A stretch of DNA of 64,000 nucleotides from Glossina fuscipes (taxonomy: Eukaryota; Arthropoda; Insecta; Diptera; Glossinidae): assembly GCF_014805625.2 (NCBI RefSeq), contig NW_023998526.1:134334-198333 (forward strand), written 5' to 3'. Position 1 is the first letter of the stretch. The number at the start of each line of letters is the position of its first letter. Both the position numbers and the translations under genes were made by a program. Under the pieces are notes generated by a model. The model was not told the origin of the DNA and made no database searches. It saw nothing but the letters and a program-made list of their open reading frames with translations. Below, one piece after another: positions 31,915 to 44,179 of this stretch.

Positions 31915-34220
31915 TCAGGAGCCGAAACAATCCATACAAAGTTGCATTGAATCTTTGTCGTGATTGCAAGCAAATTTTGGTTTAGCTATTCTTCGAGGAT
32001 CTCGGTCAGGTTTGAGTAACTGTTGTTGTAACGACCAAATAATATCACTTGCCAAAGCACTTATACATAACCGTAAATTTGATTCAAAATTTAAAGGATT
32101 AACGCTGTAGCTCAATATGGATTTTGTAACTTGTTTCAACAAAAATTTCCGGTCAATATCTGAAGGAAAAAGGATATTCTTCATGTTTTCTTCTTCACCA
32201 AAATTAACTTACCTAGTAATTCCTGCCGTACATTCATTATCTTGTTTTGAAAATGACATTGTAAAGCTGCGAATACTATCCGTCCAACACCAACTATTAG
32301 TTCACGTTTAAATTTGACCAAATAGTGCTCAATGAAAACGATTTCGTTGCGACACAAATGGGGAGTCTGTGCTTTATTCACCAAGCTGGTCGTAGAATCT
32401 ATGACTAGGGAATCGAGCGATCCCTTCATAATCCCAAATAAAGGAAAAATGAGCAGTTAGTAATGGCAAACATGGTTTGAGAATAAAGATATTGATAAGC
32501 TTACAGCAGGCGTTGCCCTACGCTCAGAAACCGCCTTTATTTCTATTAAAGGATGTATGGAATAACTGGAAGTGCCTATTGTAGAGGAGTAACGACTGAA
32601 AGATACCCGACTAGTGTACCCGTTATTCTCAATTTTTGATTTATTAAACTCTCTCACCGAAGTAATGATTTGCGTAGCTCTCTGCGTGCAGAAAACACAA
32701 TATTTACCAAAAATCCTTTATTGATTCTTATACTTACAAATAAAACAAATTTTCTTGCTTCGTCGAAAAACGAGTGTAGGCGATCGTAAACCGCCGTAAA
32801 GACGGCCTTGTCGTGGCTAAGGTCCTTGTTAAATTTTGCTAATATATGATTCATAATGAATTGTGCTGCCTTATAAATGGGATCATCGGAGTCAAAAGGA
32901 ACTTTAACGTTCTCCTCCATATCGAGGACTGCATTTAAGGCCAAGCATACGTCTTCATCCAGCATTTTTTCAAAGCTGCCTTGTAAATCGTTACAAATTG
33001 AAAGAATATCATTTTTTCCATGTCCTAAATCGGACAGCTTTTTCTTGCTCGATACTTTATGCCTAGAGAGGAAGTGTTTGCGTGTCAGATTTGAACGCTT
33101 TTTAATATCATTTTGTATGCGTTCCCACTTCTCGTGATAATGTCGCTTGTGATTTTCTATGAAGATTTTCCTTTGTTCACTTACTTCCGCTATAAGCGTT
33201 TGGATTTTCTTTTGATTTGCTATGCGCTCAGCCAAGCGTTTATTCCAGGAAGCATACTGTTCTTCATTCGCTTTTTTATCTCTGCTTTCTTGCAATAATC
33301 GCAAATTTTTTTGCAAACGATCCTTTTTGAATTGAAAAAGTTTTTTCAACGCTATCAGTTGCTTACGTTGTAAATCATTCCGCACGTCTAAATGCTTTTG
33401 CATCCGCAGCTGCCTTAATGCTTTTTTGTGCTCAATGGTAGCTTTTCGTATATTTTGCACTATGCTAACATATAGAAACTTCTCCTGAGTCCGTTCAAGC
33501 AGTTTCTTGCAACGTTCTATCTTTTGTTCATCCAAAAGCTGTTTTCGTTGCAATATTTCTGTGTAAGTATGTTGACGAGCACTTAAGTTACGATGATCTT
33601 TATTAGTTATAAATTCGGCATTTGCTATCAACATACGATCGTGTTGCTCGGCTTCCTATTGTAAATATTTTCGTTTAACAGATTTTGTAGTATTATTATC
33701 TTTAAACTCACCAGTCTATTTAGATCTTGTAGTATATAGTAAAGCTGCGATTTGTGTAATTGTTGTCGATATTCATTGAAGTCTTTCAAATTGCAGATGA
33801 CGTCGTTGTTGTGCGTAATTTCACCATTTTCTCGCAGTCGCTTCAGGTTTCTTTCATTGGCATAAAAGGTTTTCAAATTTGAGTCATGAAGTGGGTTGTA
33901 TTCTGGAAAGCTGTCGCGGCCCGACGGATCAAATTCATGCTTTAAGTGACTGTCGAAGTAGGTTTTGGAAAATATATTCATACATATTTTTTTATTTTTT
34001 CCGCTGATTCTTACCGATCGTCTCTAACGGCTTGCCCAATTTTATTCTTCGAAAATATTACCTGATTACCGGGACACTTCAACATTGGTAATTTCGAATT
34101 CAGCGGTATGTGCTCCCAACCGGGCAAGCTGTTAATCGGTAAGCCAGATTTAAATTTGACTCCTGCCACATTTTCCACTTGATTGGTATGTCTGCGCGGT
34201 AGAGACAACAATTCAATCAT
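31915..34220 (-). CDS. FSIP2-like: FSIP2-like sperm fibrous-sheath-interacting protein, six exons
   Basis: Six exons join in phase into 1995 bp (664 residues plus TGA): 34220-34015, 33949-33712, 33655-32738, 32681-32505, 32423-32213 and 32159-31915. The introns are 65, 56, 56, 81 and 53 bp, all GT/AG, with GTAAG or GTGAGT donors, and intron 4 has a TACTAAC branch point. Residues 1-148 carry the part that resembles the FSIP2 N-terminus: SLPGWEHIPLNSKLPM, then EYNPLHDSNLKTFYANER, then NGEITHNNDVICNLKDFNEY. Residues 149-340 are K/R/Q/E-rich coiled coil. The C-terminus is mixed. FSIP2 in mammals is a much longer A-kinase-anchor-binding protein of the sperm tail sheath; this would be a short insect version. 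A testis role is inferred from the family. No stop, shift or splice lesion is seen. Confidence 0.88.
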
Positions 34221-35238
34221 AGCGCTGTCATATGATTCGTTGGAGAAATATATAAACTATACTGATGTATTTTTGCCGATTTTTAGAATTTATATTAATC
34301 ATAAATTTTTTCTCGGGAAGGCGATTTCAAAAATTTTTATGCGGGTAAAAAAATTTCTTGAATAAAAATTTTTCCACAATTGAAATACTCAGAAAAAAAA
34401 TTTCTACAAGTCAAATTTTGACTTAAAAACGAAGGAATACAAACTTATAACGCATTGTACGGAAGATTTCTTAACAGATGGTAGAGTAGAGGGAGGGTGT
34501 TGTTATTATATTTAAAGCAACATTAATGCAGAAGAATGTTGCAATTCTTAAATTTTTCTTTAGTTATCGTGGAAATATGAATAAAAAATACATGTTTTTT
34601 CTAACGAAATATCTCGGGTGCCCATAAAATATAATATCGTCGCTGCGTTCCTTACGTCCATTCTCCAACGCTGAAAGTGAAATTATTTTGAAAGCTATAT
34701 AGTACGCAACACATTATCGTTGCAAAATGTCAAATTAAAAAGTATATTGAAAGTGTAAGTTTTGTTTGAAAATCATAAAATCGTTGATGCTCTTGTGTCA
34801 CATGTAATATATGTATATATAAAGAAGAGACTTCGTCGTGTAGGCTGGTACACTAACATTCGTTCTTCTCCTCGATGTTAAGGCCAAACGTACAAAATAA
34901 CCTTAGTTTTAATCGATAGTGAATTTCATTGGGGGAATTTTTCTATACGTACACATAGCGGATTTGATTAATGGTTTGATACAACAGAAGCGTGAGAAAT
35001 TGAAATTGCAATTGGAACCATAGACATTGTTATTAATTATTAGCTTTTTTGGATGTCTGACACGATTTTGCCCGTATCGTATATTCTTCAGATGCCCTAA
35101 AATATTTTGGATTGTGATATCTTGAAAATTTCTTCTATTATCTTGAAACATTTACAGGTAGGTAATCGTGATATTTCCCCTTGTCAAATTGCTTTTTAGA
35201 AGCACCGTAGGATGTTTGATAAATCCGCATAAAGGACT
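34221..35238. promoter_or_regulatory. 5' flank of the FSIP2-like gene
   Basis: This stretch would hold the promoter of the minus-strand gene, but I could not pick a TATA box or initiator with confidence. The minus-strand ORF 35151-34909 (80 codons, MFQDNRRNFQDITIQ) is unassigned. Confidence 0.35.
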
Positions 35239-35373
35239 CCTTAACCGCGTGAGTCCCAAGCGGCGCGGTCGCGCTGTTCAGATTTTATGTCGAGAAAAGC
35301 CAGACGAGGATTCCCAAGCAGGGATTCTTCGACAATGTTTTTTCAATACCGTCTGGGACTCAAACGGTTAAGG
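35239..35373. repeat. 135-bp foldback with imperfect terminal repeats
   Basis: The left end starts CCTTAACCGCGTGAGTCCCA, and the right end (35351-35373, GTCTGGGACTCAAACGGTTA then AGG) is its reverse complement apart from a few positions (18 of 23 paired). Inside are GC-rich sequence and a weaker dyad (TGTCGAGA near 35288 against TCTTCGACA near 35327). No target duplication is evident. It could be a tiny MITE or a structured RNA, about 1 kb upstream of the FSIP2-like start codon. Confidence 0.6.
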
Positions 35374-35599
35374 TATCTGCTTTTCTTGTCAACATGAGTA
35401 GCAAAATTGAACTTCATCTTCTAAGCACATAACATGGAGCCATTATCTAAAAGATAAATTCTCGATTAATTTCAATATAGCAAAAAGTATAAAGCCAAGT
35501 GCTACCCACATATTCACACATGTACATTTATATATAATATATGCATATGCGAACATAATTTGCGCGAGGTATATTTTTCACCTCTATACCTTATAAATT
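35374..35599. other. Short unassigned stretch
   Basis: TA-rich. Nothing recognised. Confidence 0.5.
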
Positions 35600-36215
35600 G
35601 TAAATGTTAGCTTCCACAAAGCTCATAAAACATTTCTACGTGTGGCAAAACTGTCGAAAATTAATTCTCAGAATTCAACGTGAACTACTTCTTGCAGTAA
35701 AGCGTTGAGAGCTTTGATTTTCCTTTAGTTGATTTTTTGGTTGGACAGTGAAATAGGTGCATATCCACTAAATTTTGTGAAAAGTAAAGCGTTTTCAAAA
35801 ATTTTTCTATAACCTTAACTACCTTTTTATAACAATAAGTAAATTCGCGTTATTTTTGACAGTAACAAAAATGAGTACAAAGTCTATTGGTAATATAATA
35901 ATTCTTTTAGCAGATAATGACAATACCCATGCACACATGTTGACAGAAAAATAGGTGCGAGATGTCTTTTTCAGTTCTATGCTCCAACATTTGTAAAAGG
36001 TGGTTTCCACAAAGCTCAAGCGACGATTTTACACGCGGCGAAAATGGTCAAAATTAATTTCTGGATCTCAGGTGAACAAGTTCTTGCAGTAAACGTTCGA
36101 GGGCTTTTAAGTTGCTTTAGTAGCTTTCCCAGCCGGGCAGTGAAATAGATGCGTCCTCTTCAAAATTGCGAAAACTAAAGTGTTTTGCAATATTTTGTTG
36201 TAAAAGTGAATTGTG
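35600..36215. repeat. Two diverged direct repeats, about 395 bp apart
   Basis: 35600-35815 and 35995-36215 share, in order: TTCCACAAAGCTC, a region with GTGAAC and TCTTGCAGTAAA, a CAGTGAAATAG block, and AAAGTGTTTT/AAAGCGTTTT. They flank about 180 bases of other sequence and stop just before the Tc1-like fossil. They may be subterminal repeats of that transposon or an old tandem duplication. Confidence 0.6.
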
Positions 36216-36289
36216 AAGGTAAATTGTATTTCTTGAGAAGGAAATGTAATATGATTTCGTTTTAATAATAATATTAGATGGGTCATCAT

Positions 36290-37020
36290 TGTAGCCAAGA
36301 AGGATTATGACTACGAAATTAAAATCAAAATCATGTACGAAATCAGCGAGAAACCTACAAATTTATTTCCGCATCTCTAGATTGGTTCTGCAACTTCGTC
36401 ACGAATGTTTTGAGCACCCAAAAAAAGTATCGAGATATGCGAAGCAACTAAAAAAAAAAATTCTCCTGATTCTGATAATCGTACGAAATTAGGAATAGTG
36501 TACCATTCCGAACTGAACCAAATATAAGGTGCCAATCTACCAGAAAGGATGGTTCGAAAAGTTCTTATGTTCAGAAAGATTAATTTGGAGAAGACGGAAA
36601 ACTTTGCTTCAACGGATAAAGATTGCTGCAAATCAGAAGGTGAAAAAAAGTGGAGAAATATACCTTCGAACGAGGAAACACAAATAAATTTGTATGGAAA
36701 AAGTGCAGGAAGCTGTGTTCTGTTAAAAGGAAAAGAATTTCACAATATATTTATTGAAAAACCTGCGACGCATTGCAGAGAAAATTTAATGGTGCAGGGC
36801 TGTTTTTTTTTTGGGAGAGAATTGGTTCGACACATGTCAGAGAAAACGCTATTGATATAACTGTATATAAAAACTTGTGGAAAACCAATATTACCGCATG
36901 CCCCAGAAAATAAGCTACAACTAGTTCCGGAGCATAACTTGGATGTCACTGAATAGCCAGGTCGCTTTCCCGGCCTCAATCCTATTGAGAAGATTTGAGG
37001 AGGACTAAAGCATCATATTT
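36290..37020 (+). pseudogene. Tc1-like transposase remnant
   Basis: Several Tc1 boxes survive in order: KKWRNIPSNEETQINLYG (family WxxVLWTDESxFxLFG; the catalytic Asp is lost), ENLMVQGCFFF (family VMVWGCF), PHAPENKLQ (family PYAEEN), and GLNPIEKI with GGLKHHIS (family SPDLNPIEHLWxxLKxxV; the Asp is now Gly). The region with the second catalytic Asp appears deleted, and stops interrupt the reading. The N-terminal DNA-binding half is barely recognisable at 36307-36500. Long-dead cut-and-paste element. Confidence 0.75.
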
Positions 37021-37029
37021 CATCTATTT

Positions 37030-37141
37030 TTATACCCATCCCTGTCAGACGGGGATACACCCATTTCGTTTTTTTCCACAATGTAAAATCCAAAAGGAAG
37101 CTTCGGAGACCCTATAAAGTATACATATCCTTGATCAGGGT
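37030..37141. repeat. Possible dispersed dipteran repeat
   Basis: TTATACCC near 37030, then GGAGACCCTATAAAGTATA (from 37105) and CTTGATCAGGG at the end, form a pattern I have met in dispersed repeats of flies. I cannot name the element. It lies immediately 3' of the Tc1-like fossil. Confidence 0.35.
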
Positions 37142-40100
37142 AAAATTCTGGTAGCCACACTTGTGCTTTTGTATGGGGTGTATTGTTGGCATTCTGCTAG
37201 TCGCAAAAATAAACTTCAAATTTGTGAGAAACATTGGAAATTTTTGCATGCAGATTGGCATTGAAAATGGGCCAAATTAATCAGCAGTGGAGAATAAACT
37301 GAACGCAACTCTGTTTACTATCCGAAAAACTATACAATTTAAAACGTTGAAATTTTCCACATTTACTTTACGAAACAGTCTACTCTTTACGTCCAAAAAT
37401 AGAAATAATCGGCCTTGCCCACACAAAGTTACAAGGAATTAAATTTTAACTTGTCCAATTTTTTTAGGTTTTATGGTTGTTTACCATAAGGCAAACAAGA
37501 CAGAATGCTTAAAACTATTTTGTACACATGTAGATATATTATATGCCTAAAAATTGGTTGATTTGAAAATGAATATGTTAGACACCGCGATTGGTAGAAT
37601 GCGAAAAGCTTAGTGGTGGGTAAGCGAAATTCGTCCCCCGCCGAATATAAGTTTCTTAGTTGTTAAATATGGAAATGTTCCTACTTTATAAATAGATGAT
37701 AAACATAATATATAGTAGGAGAAAAATGGCAAAAAATACATAAAACACAAATATAAACCATCTACTTTTCTGTCCACATGTGTACATAATAAAAAGCATA
37801 AAAAACCGAGCAATAACGTTATAGTGGGACACGATCCGCGCACGAAAAGTGCCGCCATTAGGCTGAACACAAGACAAGCCGACAGGCAAACAGATCGATT
37901 TAGAAATTGACAAATACCATTACTAATTCAGTAGAGTTTTGTAACTACCCTTCAAAGGCTTTTCCTAAACAAACAACAGACACAAGTAAACGTAACTTAC
38001 ACTGACCCATCATGTACTTGATAGAATCAACCATGAGCGCTTTTTGGTTAAATTATTTAAAATAAGTTTTCCTGGTGTGGTCAAAAACTAGTGTGGGTCT
38101 TATTTTAAGAGCTTATCAAATCTTATAACTTGACTATATATATATAACGAAGGCATTATATTATATATTTATAGGTTTTATATATTTAAACTGAACTGAA
38201 AATGTTAACAGGAAATTTTTAAATAAAGTTAACAAATTTGCTCATCTGGTTTAACCTTTCGGTAATAATTAGAAATAGCTTTTATTACCGACCTTTATAA
38301 ACGCGTCTCCTTAGAATGTAGCTCATTTGCAAATTTAATTTGAGAAACATTAAAATTTCAGTTTTCAGCTTTTACTCAGCTTTTTAACGTTGAGCAAAAG
38401 TTTGAGGACGATATTCAAAATGACAATAAAATAATAGTAACCTCCAATAGTAATTATGGAGAATTACACTGTTATGTTTAGTTGGTTGTGTGCATGTGGG
38501 CGTATGTAATAAATAGTGTTATGACAACAGGTATTTTTTCCTTTTACAAAATTGCGAAGTATTATATGCAATATGAGCGTTAAAGCTTTTCCTTTTTCTA
38601 AAGAGAGTTACCTAAGCTTCCCTATATATCAGTCATTCGCGTGCGTAAGAGAAATGCTTTTACTCAATCGTTACTTGGATTGTTACTTTAGTTGCTGCGT
38701 ATACTTTAGAACGTGTGGATGGCAAAACGGTAATGTTTGTTTTTTAAAGGCTAAAGCAAAAACCTAAAAAAATATTTTTACAAGTAGTTGAACTTTAAAA
38801 TCCGGTTACATGGATATTCTACAAATGAGAAGAACACCAACACTAAATTGTTTAATGGTATTTGCTACAGCCGTTCTCAACTATTCTTTTCACGCAAGCA
38901 ATTTTCGTTGCAAAGATGCTATAGTAGAAGAAAATCATTTATCAACATTTTTTTGCTTCTATATTCAAGGCACCAGCAACGCGTTTCCTTGCACTTAACA
39001 ATAGAGAGCAATTTCGTTAGTGCGCTCGCCTGTGATGTGCTTATGCTCCCATCCAAAAGGACTAGAAATTGACCTTAACTGCTACGTATATAATTATACA
39101 TACATCGGCATTGAAACGATAATTATTATGGCGATAATGAAAACAAACAAAAACAAATAATTGACTAAAAGGGAAAGAAAACGGTGGGATGGAAATGCTT
39201 ATGTTTTTTTTTACTTCCATATTTTAGTTAGACTAACAAAAATCAAACGAAGTGAAGAAAAGATTTCAAACATTATATAATACACCGTGACAAGTTTTTT
39301 TCACGTTAGATATCTATGTAAAATAAATCAAAGAATGCAATGACACGACTACCGATGAATGCACTTGTACATCGCACATTGAAGTTCGAAAAACTGTGTG
39401 AAAAATTTTGAACATTTGTATTAAAGTGCAAATCCGAAGGTGATAAAAATATAATGAAAAGGAATGCATTCAATTTTAAACAATTTATCGAGAAAGATTA
39501 TAGATAAAAAATACTTAAACCGAATTTTTAAAATGTGATAAATAAAACATCACACTCATGGCGATTATTATAAATTTTCTATCCTACAATCATGAGCACG
39601 GGTCAACTATTGGAAGCTAGTTTTTCTTTTAGTACTTCGGGCTCTTTATTCGTTATTGTCCAAGTCATATAATAGTGTTTTGCTATTAGTTGGATAATAA
39701 CAAAGGACGGCATTAAATTCGGTATGATTTTGTTTCCTACGAGATTCCGTTTCACCAAAAGTTTATTGGGTTATTATTCGAAATATTTTCGTGAATAGCG
39801 AAGACTAGGAAATGATGAAAGCGACATCAAAGGAAGAGTGCATAAATGTGGGTAGAAATTGTTAAATTAACAGACAAACTTTTTTGGTAATTTCATTCTT
39901 TTATATATTTCAAATTAAGCCTTTTGAATTAAATAATACTACTTTGAATTTAAAAATTCACTTGTTGCATTTGACTGCTTTCCAAGAAACCATAAGTAAT
40001 GAGTGTGCTTAGTTTCTATTATCAAAAATATATAACTCCTACATAAGATAGATTGTGCAACGACACCGAAAAGAGGCTCGCGAACTGCAACAATTTAACT

Positions 40101-40290
40101 AGATTATCTACAAATAAGTCAAAACAATTGAAAATTAACCTTTACAAAACCCAGCACACTTATGTGAGCAGATTAAGTAACTAGATTTTTGCTAAGTGGC
40201 AATTGAAGACAGTTGGAATGGACAACAAAAATTAGAATGGAAATTATTGAACAAGCAACTAAACAGGAAGTAACTTTTTAACCTTCTAAC
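37142..40290. other. Long stretch without recognised gene
   Basis: Short ORFs only (up to 94 codons), none with a domain. No TE motif recognised. Confidence 0.5.
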
Positions 40291-40300
40291 AGCAGTAACT

Positions 40301-40845
40301 GTGACAAACGTTCCATTCGCCGTTCGAAATGCAACTCATTTATCGGAATTCGAATACAACGAAACAGAATACAAACTCTTATCTAGTAAAACAATTATTT
40401 TACTTAATGATTTATTTAAATTGGCACAATATACCTGCCTACGATTTATTGCTGACAGTCTAAGCGAAATCTTGAAGCAAATGTTAACTTTAAGGCAACA
40501 TGCGCTCGGAGCATATACGACGAGAACAGCAGCAATTAGAAAAGCAAAAACAAATTATTAATGTCGAAACAGGGGTCAAGGCTGATGGTGAGAGTGTGGA
40601 TTCACTTATAACCATAACAGAAACAGTGACCAAAACAAAAGCAGCTTTGTTAATTTCTACTCCTGTTATTTTTAATAGTGTCAACAAGAACAATGACGTC
40701 GCGTGGACAGGAGATGCACAGAATGATATTGATAAAGTCCAAATAAGCGACAACAACATTAGAGCATTAGACGATAATAAAATAATAAATAATCGGGAAA
40801 GTGTGGAATCGACACAAGTGCATACTATTAAAAGGTCCAATCCGT
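40301..40845 (+). other. Overlapping unassigned ORFs cut by the assembly gap
   Basis: Two overlapping plus-strand ORFs have protein-like character. 40301-40561 reads VPFAVRNATHLSEFEYNETE, and 40500 into the gap reads MRSEHIRREQQQLEKQKQ followed by a polar Ser/Thr/Asp/Asn-rich region with no stop before the Ns. An AG at 40493-40494 could be a splice acceptor for the second. Neither is recognised. The second could be an exon of a host gene interrupted by the gap, or decayed coding sequence. Confidence 0.35.
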
Positions 40846-40855
40846 NNNNNNNNNN
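40846..40855. other. Assembly gap of 10 N
   Basis: Ten consecutive Ns. A fixed short run usually marks a join of unknown length. It lies between the two copies of the large duplication. Confidence 0.99.
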
Positions 40856-40914
40856 CACAAATCACACCGTTCAGAGGAAGGAAATCAACGTAAGGAGGTA
40901 AACCGACTGATTGC

Positions 40915-43025
40915 TAGTCATGAGAAAAAATAGTTCATTGACACACACAATCGTAGATTTGCATTTTTGTTACCCATAAGGACGAGCTGGGATAATGTTC
41001 CCAGTTTTCCAAAAATCTATTACCTTCTTTTTGACCATGAAATTAATAATCTTTATGAACATAGAAATTATCGAAATGGCTCTGAAGTTTCTTAAATTAT
41101 ATAAGTTTTTACCTACTGTTGAGAGCGCCAACAATTATAATAAAATTTTAATTAAATCGCAAACCCAACGTTATAAAATTAGTAGAGAAGAAATTATTAA
41201 TTGTATTCAATAAGATAATCAAGCTCCACACAAAGTGTGCCCTGACCATATCGTACTTGATACCGTCACAAGCTGCAACTGTTGCTTTCTTCCTGGATTG
41301 TAAAACATATGTTAACTTCCATAAGGAAAAAGGTGTGTTCCTGAGATTAGTAAAAGAAACTGAAGGTATTATAACCTGATTGTCACTTAAAATATAACTT
41401 GAGCATATTTAAGTATGTTTTATTGTCATGCTCCTTCCAAATAGTGCAACCATTTAGGTTTCGACTAAATTGTCGACATGAATCCGGCAAAATCGCGAGT
41501 TGCCATTGCCACAAATCTCTTTAATCGTGATAGATTTACGTGCCATTCTTGACCTTTCTGACTACGAATCTTCATTCCTTCAGTGTTTTCGTATGCTTAA
41601 TTAAGAAGGCGAGATTCATGTACTTACTAACTTTTTTTCTTGCAGCTTAGTATTTGCGGAAGAATGTTGACAGGGTTCACGTTAGAAAAAATTAATATAA
41701 AAAACGTGGTTTTCTATTTTTCGTACGGGAGTGCTGCAACTTTGAAATAAAATGGGATAGTGTGGATTTTTGTCAATCCAGACATTAGTGGTATTCGAGT
41801 TGAATTGGAGAAATTTAGATCTAAGACAGCACTTGCGACCACTTCAATTACAATGAAAGATAGGAATACTATTATTTAAAATTTTAAAACTGCAAGCATT
41901 GATGACATTTACAAAAATCTTGTCTTTATCGGTCGAAAGCGAGCGCCGTATGAGCTACGTTTAGCATTAAAATCTCCGTGTAGAATCGTATTTTGTTCGC
42001 CGTCAACAAAGTCATATAATCTTTGAATTTCATCTTTAAAACTTTGCACATCAACAATGGAGGGAAAGCAGCGTGATACTATGATAAATTCGGTTTAAGA
42101 TTCATAGTTGCGATGATAACATAATCAATAGCAGAGTTGAAAGGAATACCTTTGAAGTTGACAGCTTTTTTGACCACTATACCAGCACCATCATAGCTGC
42201 CGTCACAGCATTTGGTAGCGAAAGTACAATTGGTAATTTTAACTGTGAAAACGTTCTCCTTTCTCAAGAAAACTTCAAGTAATATGCAAAAATCAATATT
42301 ATTTGAGTTCAAGTAAAAATTTAAAAATGATAAGTTACGCTGATTATATTGTAAAAAAAAAAACAATATTTTAAATGATGAAGGAGAGCATTTTTTCGGA
42401 GTAGGAGGCCGTAGATGAGTTGCCGAAAGACAATTCTCATCTTACGATTCATCGTCGAGACAATCAAAATCATTGGAGGAGTATTTTTCACCCACTTCTT
42501 TATAAATTGAATTCTTTACGGCCATAACCTAGTTCAGAGATAATCTCCTTTCTCTACTCGAACAACTCTTGTTATGATCGTTGGAACCACGAGCAATACA
42601 TTTGACGGCCACGCACTGATCAATGCATTTATGCGCCGTGCCGCATAAAACTTTGAAATGTGTCCAATTATCCCACACTCAAAACATTTAAGCTGGGAAT
42701 AAGAAATCGACCGAGAGAACACAATAGTCAAACTGTGGTAGGGATGAATTCGTTTCTTTCGGCCAAATTTCACCTCCGAAGCCTAATAACAAAGTATATT
42801 GGCATAAAAGAAAAAGCAATTTTGATAAAACCATTAACATCAGAGGTCAATGCGACGTTTCGGACTATACTGAAATTTTCCGCACAAGATCCTATTTTTA
42901 ATATCTTGTTGTTTAAAATCTTTACTTTTAATAAAAGAGTCGGAATGGAGGGCAGCGTTCAAAAGTAACCTCGCTCTCCCCTTTCTAAAAGTTTCAAGTT
43001 CTCTTAAACCGAACAGCGTGAGGAT
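40915..43025 (-). mobile_element. I-like LINE remnant, copy 3 (gag-EN-RT start)
   Basis: Collinear with 2945-5330 of copy 1. It contains the RT start (41400-40920, pairing with 3424-2950), linker, and an endonuclease whose second half with HGDFNAKRSS is preserved (about 41990-41960). The EN start is at 42366-42079 (FLQYNQRNLSFLNFYLN), a gag zinc knuckle (KCFECGIIGHISKF, with the last Cys lost) lies near 42690-42640, and gag continues to 43025. Many stops and shifts. RT palm and RNase H are not present; the left end is near the assembly gap. Confidence 0.82.
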
Positions 43026-43029
43026 CTCT

Positions 43030-43830
43030 ATATTTCAAGAAGGCTATACATGTACTTAAGTACACCACTGCTTGAGTATGCCTCTGTTGTGTGGTCTCTT
43101 TCCTGTAGATATTATGTGGATTCAATTGAAACCGTTCAAAAACATTTGCCCTTGGGACACGCTTATCTCTTTGTCTCCTTATGAAAATAGGTTGTTTCTA
43201 TTATCCTTACCATCACTCGAAAAAAGTAGATTTACTCTTCCTATTTCCTTCTTAATTAAATTAAAAAATGGTACTATCGATTCGCGCACGTTATTTGGTG
43301 AGGTAAACTTTGATGTGCCTAATCGCTTCTCTAGGCACTTTATCTTCTTTAAACTTGGTCAATGTAAATGTAATTATGAGCTGTTTAATCCTTTCAGATT
43401 TATTTGCAGAAACTTAAACGATATCTATCTCAATATCGGAATCTTTAAAATCTGTCGACGCAACTCTCCTTAATAAGCGCCATGTGTCTATGGCGTATTT
43501 AAACGGACTAGCAATCTTAACATCTCACTATTATTCGAAAATTAACTGGTGTTGTTTGTGATGTTTGTAATGGCTTAGGAGTTCGCTTGCAAGTTGAATC
43601 TGTACTGGTTGTGGATGTGCGTCTCTGCTCGTTATGTGCATGATTTTTTCTTTCTTATCTATTTATACATGAATTATTATTCAATGTTTTTTCTGTGTAT
43701 TTCTCCTTATACACTTTAGAATAGTTTTTAATAATAATTACTTATAAAATTTACTTCTCAAAGTCAATTGAACTTGGCTGTTCATTTATTTTAACTGAGT
43801 ATCATGTGTAAATTAATAAATAATAAACTC
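43030..43830 (+). mobile_element. 5'-truncated Jockey-like LINE 3' end
   Basis: The coding end of RT is recognisable: a LEYASVVWSL-like reading at about 43070, VDSIETVQKHLPLGHAYLF in a neighbouring frame, then LLSLPSLEKSRFT, LKNGTIDSRTLFGEVNFDVPN and CKCNYELFNPFRFICRNLN. This matches the Jockey-like RT C-terminus at 13353-13676. A 3' UTR with ATGGCTTAGG and a final AAATAATAAAC follows. It starts directly at the gag end of the opposite-strand I-like copy 3. Confidence 0.8.
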
Positions 43831-44179
43831 ACGTATACTGCAAACATTCACTACGACTATGCATAGCTTTAACCGTGTCCGCCTGCTTTCGCATTGTTGT
43901 AGCAGCAGGTTAGAAGTTGATGTGATATTAATTACATATTCTAATCGGTAGAATATTTTGGACATATTAATAGGTTCGAGTAACATATTTTATATTGATT
44001 AAAAGCAAAGCATAAATTGTTTAGAATATATGAAAATTGCATGGGATATGAAGTATATACATATGGGATAGAAAGTATACTAGCAATTTGGGCAGCTGCC
44101 ATCAAATATCGAAACATACAAATGCAAATATTTATGAAAGAGCGTATGTATATCTAGAGTATATTGATCCATTGGCCAC
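43831..44179. other. Short unassigned stretch
   Basis: AT-rich. No ORF or repeat recognised. Confidence 0.5.

Noticed and set aside
33024..33298. Plus-strand ORFs over the FSIP2-like third exon
   Set aside because: They lie antisense to a long, in-phase exon with coiled-coil composition and have no features of their own.
40500..40901. A single 133-codon ORF reading through the N run
   Set aside because: The frame across ten unknown bases is arbitrary, as the true gap length is unknown; only the part before 40846 was considered.
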